DNA of 64,000 nucleotides from Sphingobacterium phlebotomi (lineage in GTDB: Bacteria > Bacteroidota > Bacteroidia > Sphingobacteriales > Sphingobacteriaceae). Positions 31,671 through 40,819 of the stretch are shown piece by piece (position 1 is the stretch's first letter; each line of letters opens with the position of its first letter). The notes beneath the pieces were generated by a model. It was not told where the DNA came from. It saw nothing but the letters and a program-made list of their open reading frames with translations, and ran no database searches. The stretch is from NCBI RefSeq assembly GCF_008180195.1, contig NZ_VTAV01000006.1:62001-126000 (forward strand), in the 5' to 3' direction. Position numbers and translations under genes: made by a program.

Positions 31671-32996
31671 TTACAAATCTAATGTTCCTGCGTAATAATC
31701 ATTAATATATTTTTGCATTATCCATTCGTATTGTTTAATCACCAATGCATTTCGGGTATTGTCCAACTTGTTTTTTGCTGTCAGAAATATAACAGAGTTA
31801 CTATTTCCGGCATCAAAATGCACTTGTGCAATACGGAAAGCCTCTTGATAGCTTTGTTCTTGCTCACGCAGGTTATTGACATTTTCCCGAAGTGTTTTCA
31901 TACTAAACACGGCTTTCGCAGTCTCTTCCCGTAATGCATTTTCCCGGATCTCCCGCTCCCATCTTACCTCATCCAAGTCCAATTTCGCCAGCTTCACTTG
32001 CGTCCTTACCCTCATTTTATTAAAAATCGGAATACGTAAGTTCAGCGAAACGCCTTTTGCAGGATAATTCCTAAACTGTTGCCAATAATTAAAACCAGAT
32101 TCATCAATACTCGAAAAACGGGACTGAATAGAAGCAGCCAGTGATAACGATGGATAATAATCCGATTTAGTCACTTTTATTTGCTGCTGGGCTTCCTTGA
32201 TACGCCAATCCAACGCCTTAAATTGCGGTAAGACGTTCATCGCTGTGCTATATAGCTCATCGCTGGAATAACGTTTCTGATCAATTGAAAATGGCAATGG
32301 TTCAAGTTCCGGCAATTCCTCCATAGTCCTATTCAGTAGAGCCGCTAAACGCAATTGTCGATCGTACAACACTTGTTTGTTTGTTTCCAACAGATTCTGA
32401 TCGGTACGTAATTGCCCTTTTAGGTCGTAGAAATCTCCCGGATCTGCCGCTCCCTCCCACTGCATGACCTCCATCCGATCCACATTTTCTTGCGTTACCG
32501 CCAATTGTCCCTCCATCTGCTGCAACATATCCTGCGCCGTTAACACCAATACGTAAGCTTCGATAACATCCAGTTTCAATTCATTCACAGCACTTTCAAA
32601 TTCAAACTTTCCTGCTTCCCGGGCACTCGCCCTGCGCCGGATGTCATGCAAAATTTGGAATCCATTGAATATCGGCGCACTGAGAAAAAGTGATTGTCCC
32701 CCGGAATAGTAACTCGTGTTCACAAATTGATTGGTCGTGGCATTAACACTACGCCCTTCGTTATATCCATGTTCTATATTTCCTTCCAAAGATGGCAATC
32801 GATTATAGTGTGCTTGCTTGTAATTTACTTCATTTCGATATAAGTTCAATTCCGTTTGCTTCAATGTTGGGTTATGCTCAACCGCCAATCGTACACATTC
32901 GGTAAGGGACAAACGCGCAGAAGTTTGTCCCATCACCGAAATGGTGCTGCTATAACTGATTATAAACACAACAGTAACGATAACAAAATTTTTCAT
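31671..32996 (-). CDS. TolC-family outer-membrane efflux channel
   Basis: This protein of about 441 residues is the outer-membrane exit duct for a tripartite pump. It has the signal peptide MKNFVIVTVVFIISYSSTIS, then paired coiled-coil OEP domains (LSLTECVRLAVEHNPTLKQ, LAASIQSRFSS, GVSLNLRIPIFNKMRVR). The frame is open to an ATG at 33041, with further ATGs at 33023 and 33014, but these lie within or upstream of a -24/-12 promoter whose predicted start of transcription is near 33008. The ATG at 32996 is therefore preferred; it also gives a clean signal peptide. Its partners are the HlyD adaptor and ABC parts transcribed divergently from 33.9 kb. Confidence 0.9.
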   Translation of the reverse strand: MKNFVIVTVVFIISYSSTISVMGQTSARLSLTECVRLAVEHNPTLKQTELNLYRNEVNYKQAHYNRLPSLEGNIEHGYNEGRSVNATTNQFVNTSYYSGGQSLFLSAPIFNGFQILHDIRRRASAREAGKFEFESAVNELKLDVIEAYVLVLTAQDMLQQMEGQLAVTQENVDRMEVMQWEGAADPGDFYDLKGQLRTDQNLLETNKQVLYDRQLRLAALLNRTMEELPELEPLPFSIDQKRYSSDELYSTAMNVLPQFKALDWRIKEAQQQIKVTKSDYYPSLSLAASIQSRFSSIDESGFNYWQQFRNYPAKGVSLNLRIPIFNKMRVRTQVKLAKLDLDEVRWEREIRENALREETAKAVFSMKTLRENVNNLREQEQSYQEAFRIAQVHFDAGNSNSVIFLTAKNKLDNTRNALVIKQYEWIMQKYINDYYAGTLDL

Positions 32997-33018
32997 CCAC
33001 AATGTTTTCACCATCCTT

Positions 33019-33034
33019 TCCATAGCACGTGCCA
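33019..33034 (-). promoter_or_regulatory. Sigma-54 promoter of tolC operon
   Basis: The minus-strand sequence TGGCACGTGCTATGGA has a perfect -24 block (TGGCACG) and, after 10 bp from its GG, GG in place of GC at -12. Its -24 lies 54 bp from the proximal end of the activator site at 33087-33123. Confidence 0.65.
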
Positions 33035-33086
33035 AAAACATAACAACCTAAAATAGAATAAAATATAAAAGAGAAATGTAACGACG

Positions 33087-33123
33087 TGTCCGTTATCGAA
33101 CAGTTGCTGTTCACCAGCGTACA
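33087..33123 (-). promoter_or_regulatory. Double-palindrome activator site upstream of tolC
   Basis: Two 16-bp imperfect palindromes of the form TGTYCGNNNNCGRACA are separated by 5 bp (TGTCCGTTATCGAACA, then TGTTCACCAGCGTACA). The same arrangement occurs at 33763, 49540 and 58076. Confidence 0.75.
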
Positions 33124-33134
33124 ATATGCTTGCC

Positions 33135-33160
33135 TTTCTTTTCCCTTGATGGAAAAGAAA
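33135..33160. repeat. Perfect 10-bp inverted repeat (intergenic hairpin)
   Basis: TTTCTTTTCC and its complement surround CTTGAT. With the adjacent CAAAAGATCAAGACTG this looks like one of the common Bacteroidota dispersed intergenic hairpin repeats; that family assignment is from memory. Confidence 0.5.
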
Positions 33161-33375
33161 CAAAAGATCAAGACTGAATATGGTTCTGCTATTTTTCTTC
33201 GTCTATTCCTAAACAAAATAAACTCGCTCCGCTCAGACAGTATTTTGTCCTATGCGGAATAGCCTTCAGAAAAATGGTCGCAGAACAATATAAGGTCATT
33301 TTAATTCGCGGCATCGGTATCAATTATTGAACGCGTTCATCTACGCAATGTACTATCCCCTCCTTAACCCTAAAT

Positions 33376-33532
33376 GTCGCATCCGGATTTTTGACAACTG
33401 TAGAAATCCTCTCCTTGCACTTTCCCTCCCTGTCAAACATCCGAAGCGACGAGCTTTATGGACAAGTGTTAATTTTAGTGTCCATGAGCTCACTTCGTTC
33501 GGTTTTGTTTCTTTTTCGCGGAGAAAAAGAAA
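33376..33532. repeat. Dispersed structured repeat, copy 1
   Basis: A nested hairpin: GTCGC (33376-33380) pairs with GCGAC (33446-33450), and inside it a 12-bp stem (33385-33396 with 33431-33442, one mismatch) closes a loop containing TGTAGAAATCC. A second stem, TTTCTTTTTC (33508-33517) with 33523-33532, follows. A diverged second copy lies at 61373-61477 with compensatory stem changes. No coding sequence is supported in 33042-33905. Confidence 0.7.
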
Positions 33533-33762
33533 ACAGAAAGCATTATTTCCAATTCTTAAAGAAGAATTTCCTTATGCGTCACATTCTGTTTGGAATCTTT
33601 CTAAATAAACCGCATCTTTACATCAGTTTAAAATGATTCTAAATAAGGTCATAAATAAAAATACACTTTTCTATTTCTCTCTCTATTTCTACTGGCTTCC
33701 CTGCTCTCCTCAATTAGCATGGGAGCCGTAGAAATTCTTTTTTTTATCTAGCCTTATATCCC

Positions 33763-33800
33763 TGTTCATCACCGAACAGCTGACTGTCCGAATACGAACA
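33763..33800 (+). promoter_or_regulatory. Double-palindrome activator site upstream of hlyD
   Basis: TGTTCATCACCGAACA and TGTCCGAATACGAACA are separated by 6 bp. The site ends 54 bp before the GG of the -24 element. Confidence 0.75.
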
Positions 33801-33852
33801 CCTTTCAAGCAACATTTAAAATAAACATCTACATATAAGCAACTTACAATAT

Positions 33853-33866
33853 TGGCATAGCTTTGT
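33853..33866 (+). promoter_or_regulatory. Sigma-54-like promoter of hlyD operon
   Basis: TGGCATAGCTTTGT has a good -24 TGGCA and a -12 TTTGT, but only 9 bp separate GG from GT, one fewer than usual. The predicted transcript start is near 33878, 28 bp before the hlyD ATG. Confidence 0.5.
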
Positions 33867-33905
33867 ATAAGTGAAAGTATACAAACATAAATTTCTAATT
33901 TTTTA

Positions 33906-35156
33906 ATGGACAGACCAATACAACAGAAGAAATGGAATAGCAAGCGAATTTTAACGCTCGCCGGTATTGTTGGAATCATCACCTTAATCGGTGCAAGCTA
34001 CTATTTCACCAGTGGAAATAGCCGTTTGAATGTTGATGCCGACCGCATCAGTATTGTCGAGGTCAAAGAAGGCACCTTTCAAGAATTTATCCCTATTAAC
34101 GGAACGGTGTTACCTATTAGCAGTATCTATTTAGATGCTTCTGTTGGTGGACGCGTAGAAGAAAAATATGTGGAAGACGGGGCCGTACTTAAAAAAGGAG
34201 ATCCGATCATGCGTTTGGCGAATACGGATCAAGAGCTGAGTTTGGTACAACAAGAAACACAGGTCCTCAACTTATTAACGCAAGCACAAATTGCGCGTAC
34301 TAATGCAGAACAAATGTCTATTAATAACCGTAACCAAATGGCAGATGTGCAGCAAGCATTCCGTGAAGCGGAGCGCGTGTATAATCTAAACCAGAAGTTA
34401 TTTAATGAGAAAGCTATTGGTTCGCAGGAATACGAAAAATCGGTTAACGAATATAATTATCAAAAGCAACGTGTAACATTGACCAAACAAATCCTCCGAC
34501 AAGATTCCATTTCCAACAACCAGAAAGCGCTTCAAGATCAAAAGACATACGAACGTACGCAAAGCGCATTGGATCTCATGCGTAAGAAAGTAGACGATCT
34601 TATTGTGCGCGCACCGGTAGACGGGCAGCTAACATCTTTTGACGCTGAAATCGGTCAAAATAAAAATGTTGGCGAGCGACTCGGGCAGATAGATGTCTTG
34701 ACGGGTTTTAAAGTACGTGCTGACATTGATGAACATTACATCAATCGTATCTTTACCGAACAAATAGGTGAATTTACCTTGAGTGGGAAAGTCTATAAGC
34801 TGAAAATCAAAAAAGTGTACACACAAGTTACGAATGGACGCTTTCAAGTCGATATGGAGTTTGATGGAGAAACACCTTCCAGTGTACGTCGCGGACAGAC
34901 TTTGCAAATCCGACTGGCTTTGAGCGATGAAACAAAAGCATTGCTGCTGGCAAAAGGAGGTTTTTATCAACAGACAGGTGGAAATTGGATTTTCAAACTG
35001 GATAAGAACGGGAATACCGCTTATCGGGCCGATATACAGCTCGGCCGACAGAATCCAGAATATTACGAAATAATTGGAGGTTTACAACCCGGCGACAAAG
35101 TTATTGTATCGAGTTACGAAACATACGACAAGATACAGGAATTGAATGTTAGATAG
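33906..35156 (+). CDS. HlyD/MacA-family periplasmic adaptor
   Basis: This 416-residue membrane-fusion protein bridges the inner-membrane ABC transporter and TolC. Residues about 15-34 form an N-terminal membrane anchor. The barrel-sandwich/lipoyl halves (VGGRVEEKYVEDGAVLKKGD and VRAPVDGQLTSFDAEIGQ) flank a long alpha-hairpin coiled coil (about residues 105-220). A C-terminal beta-barrel ends LQPGDKVIVSSYETYDK. It is first in the rightward operon, ahead of the ATPase (58 bp) and the permeases. Confidence 0.93.
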   Translation: MDRPIQQKKWNSKRILTLAGIVGIITLIGASYYFTSGNSRLNVDADRISIVEVKEGTFQEFIPINGTVLPISSIYLDASVGGRVEEKYVEDGAVLKKGDPIMRLANTDQELSLVQQETQVLNLLTQAQIARTNAEQMSINNRNQMADVQQAFREAERVYNLNQKLFNEKAIGSQEYEKSVNEYNYQKQRVTLTKQILRQDSISNNQKALQDQKTYERTQSALDLMRKKVDDLIVRAPVDGQLTSFDAEIGQNKNVGERLGQIDVLTGFKVRADIDEHYINRIFTEQIGEFTLSGKVYKLKIKKVYTQVTNGRFQVDMEFDGETPSSVRRGQTLQIRLALSDETKALLLAKGGFYQQTGGNWIFKLDKNGNTAYRADIQLGRQNPEYYEIIGGLQPGDKVIVSSYETYDKIQELNVR

Positions 35157-35214
35157 GACTATAAAAACTGTAAAGATAAACCCATAGCGGGCTACAAAGT
35201 AAATCATAAACATC

Positions 35215-35892
35215 ATGATAAAAATAACAAACCTACAAAAATATTACCGCACCGAAGAAGTAGAAACAGTTGCGTTGAATAACGTAAACATTCACGTAAA
35301 AAAAGGTGAATTTGTGGCTGTCATGGGGCCTTCGGGTTGTGGCAAATCAACCCTCTTGAATATTGTTGGGTTATTAGATGATCTGGACGAAGGAAGTTAT
35401 TTATTCAACGGTACCGAGGTCGCTAAATTCAAGGAGAGTAATCGTTCTAACCTGCGTAAACATAACATTGGTTTCGTATTCCAAAGCTTTAACCTGATCG
35501 ATGAACTGACCGTATTTGAAAATGTAGAACTTCCTTTAGTTTACACGAAAGTACCAGCTGTGGAACGCAAACGGCGTGTAGAAGAGGTATTGGAAAAAGT
35601 ACAGATTATGCATCGGCGCAACCACTTTCCACAGCAGCTATCAGGAGGTCAACAACAACGTGTCGCGGTTGCGCGGGCGGTTGTCAACAATCCAAAACTC
35701 ATCTTAGCCGATGAACCGACTGGTAATCTGGACTCAAACAACGGCAACGAAGTCATGCAGCTATTGACCGAACTGAACGAGGCGGGCACGACTATCGTCA
35801 TGGTAACACACAGTGAACATGATGCAAAATTTGCAGACCGCGTCATCCGTATGTTGGATGGACAGGTCATTATGGAAACAACAGAAGTTTAG
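35215..35892 (+). CDS. ABC transporter ATP-binding protein (MacB/LolD type)
   Basis: This 225-residue ATPase has Walker A GPSGCGKST (39-47), a Q-loop in VFQSFNLIDELTV, signature LSGGQQQRVAVARA, Walker B LILADE followed by PTGNLD, and the H-loop in MVTHSEH. Sequence and context fit the MacB-type mechanotransmission class, in which ATP hydrolysis drives periplasmic conformational change instead of substrate passage through the membrane. It lies between the adaptor and the first permease and may serve all five permeases that follow. Confidence 0.95.
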   Translation: MIKITNLQKYYRTEEVETVALNNVNIHVKKGEFVAVMGPSGCGKSTLLNIVGLLDDLDEGSYLFNGTEVAKFKESNRSNLRKHNIGFVFQSFNLIDELTVFENVELPLVYTKVPAVERKRRVEEVLEKVQIMHRRNHFPQQLSGGQQQRVAVARAVVNNPKLILADEPTGNLDSNNGNEVMQLLTELNEAGTTIVMVTHSEHDAKFADRVIRMLDGQVIMETTEV

Positions 35893-35939
35893 ATTCATAG
35901 ATGAGGACGATTGTCTGGGGAGAAGATAAATACTAAGAA

Positions 35940-38366
35940 ATGATAAAGAACTATTTTAAAACCACATGGCGATACCTTTGGCGCAACAAGCTCTTCACCG
36001 TCTTGAATATCGTCGGACTTTCCATCGGCATCAGCGCCTGTTGGATGATATTCAGCATCGTGCATTACGAATTTAACTTCGATAAGGATATACCGGATGC
36101 AATAGATATTTATCAAATCGTATCCGAAAATGAATTTGAGGGCAAAAAAGGTGGCTTCGCGGGCATCCCCTTGGGCATGGCACCTTTATTGGCGGATGAA
36201 TCCCTGGATGGCACATTGGTCGTACCAATTTATAGCCAATATATCGAGCGTTTATCTATACAGCAAGAAGACGAAGAAGAGCCTTTGATACTGGAAGAGC
36301 AAACCGGAATTATAGGTACGCGGACGACTTATTTTGACCTGCTTCCTTATGAGTGGCTTGCTGGCAACGCCAAAACAGCTTTTGCTGCACCCAACAATAT
36401 CGTGCTGACGACCGACAGAGCAAAGCTGTATTTCCCCAAAAGCCATCCGACCGATCTTATTGGCAAGGTAATCATACGTGATACGACACAATTGGTTGTA
36501 TCAGGCGTGGTCAAAAGTCTTCCTTTTCCTAGTAGTTTTAACGCTCAGGTCTTTATGCCCATTCCCGAAAAAGAATGGAGCAACCACGACTGGTTGGGGA
36601 TGAATTCCAATCATACTCTCTATGTGAAAGCGAAAAACCAAGCATCCCTCCAACGCTTATTGGATGTGGTGCATAAACGCTATAAGGAAACGGCATACGA
36701 AGAGCATGCTACATTGGGCGTTAAAATACAATTCGGGGCATTCCCATTAGTGGATAAACACTTTGAAAGGCAATACGATCCCGAGGGAATCAGCACCGAC
36801 AAAAAGGTGATTTACGGCCTTATCGCCATTGGCGGATTCCTACTTATTCTGGCGTGTATCAATTACATTAACCTCAGCACCGCACAGGTGCCACAACGTG
36901 CCAAGGAAATCGGCATCCGCAAAACATTGGGCGCAAGACCGGTTTCGCTAACGGCAAATTTTATAGTAGAGACCCTGTGCATAACATTTTGCGCCTTGTT
37001 GCTGTCGGGACCATTAGTACTCTTTTTTCAACGGGCATTTCCGGAGCTCATGCCCAACGGAATAGAGCACTTCGACAACAGTCTCCCAGTGGGGATATTC
37101 CTTCTCGGATTGATCCTATTAATTTCATTTTTCGCCGGTCTCTACCCCGCCTATCTGATCAACAAGGTACGTTCGATAGAAACCTTAAAAGGTAAGGTAG
37201 AGACGAAAATCAAGGGAACCCGTCTTACCTTGCGTAGATCCTTGATTGTGTTTCAGTTTATCATTGCACAGTTTTTTATCGTGAGTGCGTTGATCATCGA
37301 GCAACAATTGGATTACACGTTGAGGTCGGACCTGGGATTTGTACATGATGCCATTGTGAATATCCGGATGCCTTATAAATCGTATCAAAATAACGATGTC
37401 GATCCTTTTCTGTACAAACAGGCCCTGAAGAAATATCCCGAAATAGCGGGTATCGCCATGGGACACGAACCACAGAGCGATAATCATTGGGGCAATTTGT
37501 ATTATTACACAGCAGACACTGGGCGTATCCAATTGCATATCCCACGAAAATACATCGACAACGATTACCTCAATCTTTACCAAATAGAGTTGTTGGCGGG
37601 ACGCAATATCCAACAGACCGATACCATGCGCAATGTCATGGTCAACGAGACTGCTCTTAAAGCAATGGGCTTGCCGTCGCCGGAACAGATCATCGGGCAG
37701 TACCTTATACAGCACGAAGGCGCCAGTCTCCGCGTGGTAGGTGTGTTCAAGGATTTCCATCAAAAATCCTTGCGCACCGAAATAGAGCCTTTGCTATTGG
37801 GTTCTTCCCAAGATCCAGGGGAACTCCAAATATTCCACATCAAAATGCCGAATGACCGAAGACAATGGAAAAAGACGCTGGCGACGATGGAAAAAGAATG
37901 GAAAACCTTTTATCCGAATGCACCGTTCGAGTACAAGTTTGCCGACGAAAATATAAAAAACCTCTATGAAACCGAACACCGCACCGCGAAGCTGATTGAT
38001 CTGGCTACCGGGGTTACGATTTTTATCAGTTGCCTCGGTTTGTTTGGTCTAGCGACACTTACCGCATTTCAACGTACCAAGGAAATCGGTATCCGTAAAG
38101 TGCTGGGCGCTTCGGTGACGGGCATTGTAGGCTTGTTGTCCAAAGACTTTGTCCAGCTGGTGGTTATCGCCATTGTTATCGCATCGCCCATCGCCTGGTA
38201 TGCGATGAACAATTGGTTGGCCGATTTTGCCTACCGCATTGCTATCCAATGGTGGATGTTTGCGCTGGCAGGTTTGCTGGCCGTAATCGTTGCGTTGCTC
38301 ACGGTGAGCTACCGGGCAATTAAAGCCGCAAGGGCTAACCCAGTAGACAGTTTAAGGGATGAATAA
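35940..38366 (+). CDS. FtsX/MacB-type ABC transporter permease 1
   Basis: This 808-residue permease has two FtsX-like modules: TM1 near residues 20-42, a MacB periplasmic domain, a three-helix FtsX domain (about 290-420, with AKEIGIRKTLGARP), a second single helix and periplasmic domain, and a final FtsX domain (about 680-790, TKEIGIRKVLGASVTGI). It ends ANPVDSLRDE, a tail shared by all permeases of the cluster. It follows the ATPase by 47 bp. Confidence 0.93.
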   Translation: MIKNYFKTTWRYLWRNKLFTVLNIVGLSIGISACWMIFSIVHYEFNFDKDIPDAIDIYQIVSENEFEGKKGGFAGIPLGMAPLLADESLDGTLVVPIYSQYIERLSIQQEDEEEPLILEEQTGIIGTRTTYFDLLPYEWLAGNAKTAFAAPNNIVLTTDRAKLYFPKSHPTDLIGKVIIRDTTQLVVSGVVKSLPFPSSFNAQVFMPIPEKEWSNHDWLGMNSNHTLYVKAKNQASLQRLLDVVHKRYKETAYEEHATLGVKIQFGAFPLVDKHFERQYDPEGISTDKKVIYGLIAIGGFLLILACINYINLSTAQVPQRAKEIGIRKTLGARPVSLTANFIVETLCITFCALLLSGPLVLFFQRAFPELMPNGIEHFDNSLPVGIFLLGLILLISFFAGLYPAYLINKVRSIETLKGKVETKIKGTRLTLRRSLIVFQFIIAQFFIVSALIIEQQLDYTLRSDLGFVHDAIVNIRMPYKSYQNNDVDPFLYKQALKKYPEIAGIAMGHEPQSDNHWGNLYYYTADTGRIQLHIPRKYIDNDYLNLYQIELLAGRNIQQTDTMRNVMVNETALKAMGLPSPEQIIGQYLIQHEGASLRVVGVFKDFHQKSLRTEIEPLLLGSSQDPGELQIFHIKMPNDRRQWKKTLATMEKEWKTFYPNAPFEYKFADENIKNLYETEHRTAKLIDLATGVTIFISCLGLFGLATLTAFQRTKEIGIRKVLGASVTGIVGLLSKDFVQLVVIAIVIASPIAWYAMNNWLADFAYRIAIQWWMFALAGLLAVIVALLTVSYRAIKAARANPVDSLRDE

Positions 38367-38412
38367 AATAGCTTGAAGGATGAATTGATAATAATGTAAG
38401 GAAACGAATAAG

Positions 38413-40794
38413 ATGATCAAGAACCACATAAAAATAGCCTGGCGAAACCTTTTGAAAAACAAAGGAAACTCCACGATCAATATTCTCGGTTTAGCATTGG
38501 GTATGAGCATAGCGCTCATTATAGGATTATGGATCAACTCGGAAATAAAATATGATCGTTTTTATTCCAAAACTGATCGCATAACGCAAGTGTACACATT
38601 GGATACCTTTGAGGGAAAATCCCATACATGGGGAAGTACACCTGCAATTTTGGGCCCGATCTTAAAACAGGAGCATCCGGAAATCGAGGAAGTGGTTAGA
38701 ACTGCCGATGTCAACCATCTCCTACATGACGGAGAAAAACGCTTTAAAGCCTCGGGTACCGTTAGCGATCCTGGGTTTTTCAAATTATTTGATTTCCCTT
38801 TTTTAGCAGGCAATCCGGAAAATGCGCTCAACAAACCGGACGCGATCGTCTTGACCGAATCGTTCGCCAAGAAGTTGTTTGGACACACGGATGTAATAGG
38901 CCGAACATTGAGCATAGAGAAATTTGCTTCCATGACCGTGCAAGGTGTTATCGAGGACATTCCCCGTAATTCTACTTTCCACGACAATGATTTTTTTTGT
39001 TCTTGGGATTTTTTAAAAACAGCCGGCTGGACCTTCAATGATTCCTGGACGAGCTACAATCATCAAACATATGCCTTATTGAAAGAGGGTTCTTCCCTAT
39101 CTGCTACCAATCAAAATATCGCCAATCTTGTCAAGAACCACACCAACAATCAGGTAAAAGCGAGCATTTATCTTTATCCAGCAAGCCGGTGGCACTTGTA
39201 TGATAAATCGGAAAATGGAAAAATGGTTGCTGGCAATATTATTACCTTACGCATGTTCGCCTTAATCGGGCTTTTCATTCTCCTCATCGCGTGCATTAAC
39301 TTTATCAATCTAAGCACCGCAGGAGCTGAAAGACGCGCTAAAGAAGTCGGCGTACGCAAAGTCGTCGGTGCCCCGAAGAAAACGCTTATTCAGCAATTTT
39401 TATTAGAATCGTTCCTGACAACAGGTCTTGCGGGTATCATCGCCTGGTTGCTCACCATGATAGGACTTCCTTTCTTTAACAGCCTTATCAATAGCAACAT
39501 CAGTATTGGCGATCAACCCTTTGTATTTTGGGGGCTTTTGATTACGGTTATAGGTATCGCCACCCTAGGTGCTGGTACATACCCCGCTTTCGTACTGTCA
39601 GCTTTCGAACCGATTAGAAGCTTAAAGGGGAATCTATTATCTCCGAAAGGAAATTTCAAACCCCGAAAAATATTAGTGACATTACAGTTTACCGTTTCTA
39701 TCTGTTTAGGCATCTGCACTATTATTATCGGCCAGCAGATACATTATGGGCAAAATCGCGCAAGTGGCTATGATCAAAAAAATCTCGTTTATACCGCTTT
39801 GGAGGGAGGTTTAGGGAAAAATTATGAGATCGTACGTCATGAGCTCATACAACAGGGAATTGCCAGCAGTGTCGTTAAATCAGCAGGACGTATTACATCT
39901 TATAATAGCAATAGCTGGGGTTATTATTGGCCAAATGCGCAACCAGAAGACTACGATGTAACTTTCAACACCATGAGTACAGATGCCGGTTTCACACAAA
40001 CAATGGGGATTAAGTTACTGGCGGGAAGGGATATTGATATTTACGCACACCCCTCTGACTCCAATGCCGTCTTATTAAATGAAGCGGCTGTAAAGCGTAT
40101 GAAACTTACCAATCCGCTAGGCACATCCATTATAGAAGGTAAAGGGACTATATACGAGACGACTTGGAACGTGGTTGGTATCATAGCCGATTTTATACTG
40201 CAATCACCCTATCAGGATATTGAGCCGATGATGGTAAAAGGCCCCGCCAGTTACTTTAGCCATATACATATCCGGTTAAATACGGCAAACAGTTTACTTT
40301 CCAATATGGATCAGCTCCAAGCGATATTAAAAAAATACAATCCGGATTATCCGGTAGACATCCATTTCGCCGATGAAGCATATGCGCTGAAATTTAAACA
40401 ACAAAAACGTACCGCGACTTTAACTGCGTTATTTTCGGGATTGGCCATTTTTATTGCTTGTTTGGGATTGTTCGGGTTGGTTTCTTTTGCTACAATACAG
40501 CGGCAAAAGGAAATTGGCATTCGAAAAGTATTGGGTGCTTCGGTCGCCGCGATTGCCGCGATGCTGTCGAAAGACTTCTTAAAGTTGGTTGTCTTGGCCA
40601 TCGTCGTCGCCTCCCCTATTGCCTGGTGGATTATGCATCAATGGTTGCAGGATTTTGTTTATCGGATAGACATACAATGGTGGACATTTTTCTTTGCCGG
40701 AGCTCTAGCTATTTTAATTGCCTTATTTACGGTGAGTACGTTAGCCATTAAGGCCGCACGGGCGAATCCCGTGGATTCGTTGAGGGACGAATAA
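38413..40794 (+). CDS. FtsX/MacB-type ABC transporter permease 2
   Basis: This 793-residue paralogue has the same double-FtsX layout. It starts MIKNHIKIAWRNLLKNK. The coupling-helix segments are AKEVGVRKVVGAPKK and QKEIGIRKVLGASVAAI, and it ends ANPVDSLRDE. It lies 46 bp after permease 1. Its periplasmic domains differ clearly from those of its neighbours, so the paralogues may sense or bind different partners. Confidence 0.92.
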   Translation: MIKNHIKIAWRNLLKNKGNSTINILGLALGMSIALIIGLWINSEIKYDRFYSKTDRITQVYTLDTFEGKSHTWGSTPAILGPILKQEHPEIEEVVRTADVNHLLHDGEKRFKASGTVSDPGFFKLFDFPFLAGNPENALNKPDAIVLTESFAKKLFGHTDVIGRTLSIEKFASMTVQGVIEDIPRNSTFHDNDFFCSWDFLKTAGWTFNDSWTSYNHQTYALLKEGSSLSATNQNIANLVKNHTNNQVKASIYLYPASRWHLYDKSENGKMVAGNIITLRMFALIGLFILLIACINFINLSTAGAERRAKEVGVRKVVGAPKKTLIQQFLLESFLTTGLAGIIAWLLTMIGLPFFNSLINSNISIGDQPFVFWGLLITVIGIATLGAGTYPAFVLSAFEPIRSLKGNLLSPKGNFKPRKILVTLQFTVSICLGICTIIIGQQIHYGQNRASGYDQKNLVYTALEGGLGKNYEIVRHELIQQGIASSVVKSAGRITSYNSNSWGYYWPNAQPEDYDVTFNTMSTDAGFTQTMGIKLLAGRDIDIYAHPSDSNAVLLNEAAVKRMKLTNPLGTSIIEGKGTIYETTWNVVGIIADFILQSPYQDIEPMMVKGPASYFSHIHIRLNTANSLLSNMDQLQAILKKYNPDYPVDIHFADEAYALKFKQQKRTATLTALFSGLAIFIACLGLFGLVSFATIQRQKEIGIRKVLGASVAAIAAMLSKDFLKLVVLAIVVASPIAWWIMHQWLQDFVYRIDIQWWTFFFAGALAILIALFTVSTLAIKAARANPVDSLRDE

Positions 40795-40819
40795 AATAGT
40801 ATGACGATGCATAACTAAG

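Noticed and set aside
33327-33636. Plus-strand open frames between tolC and hlyD
   Set aside because: They lie over the structured intergenic repeat and are not preserved in its second copy.
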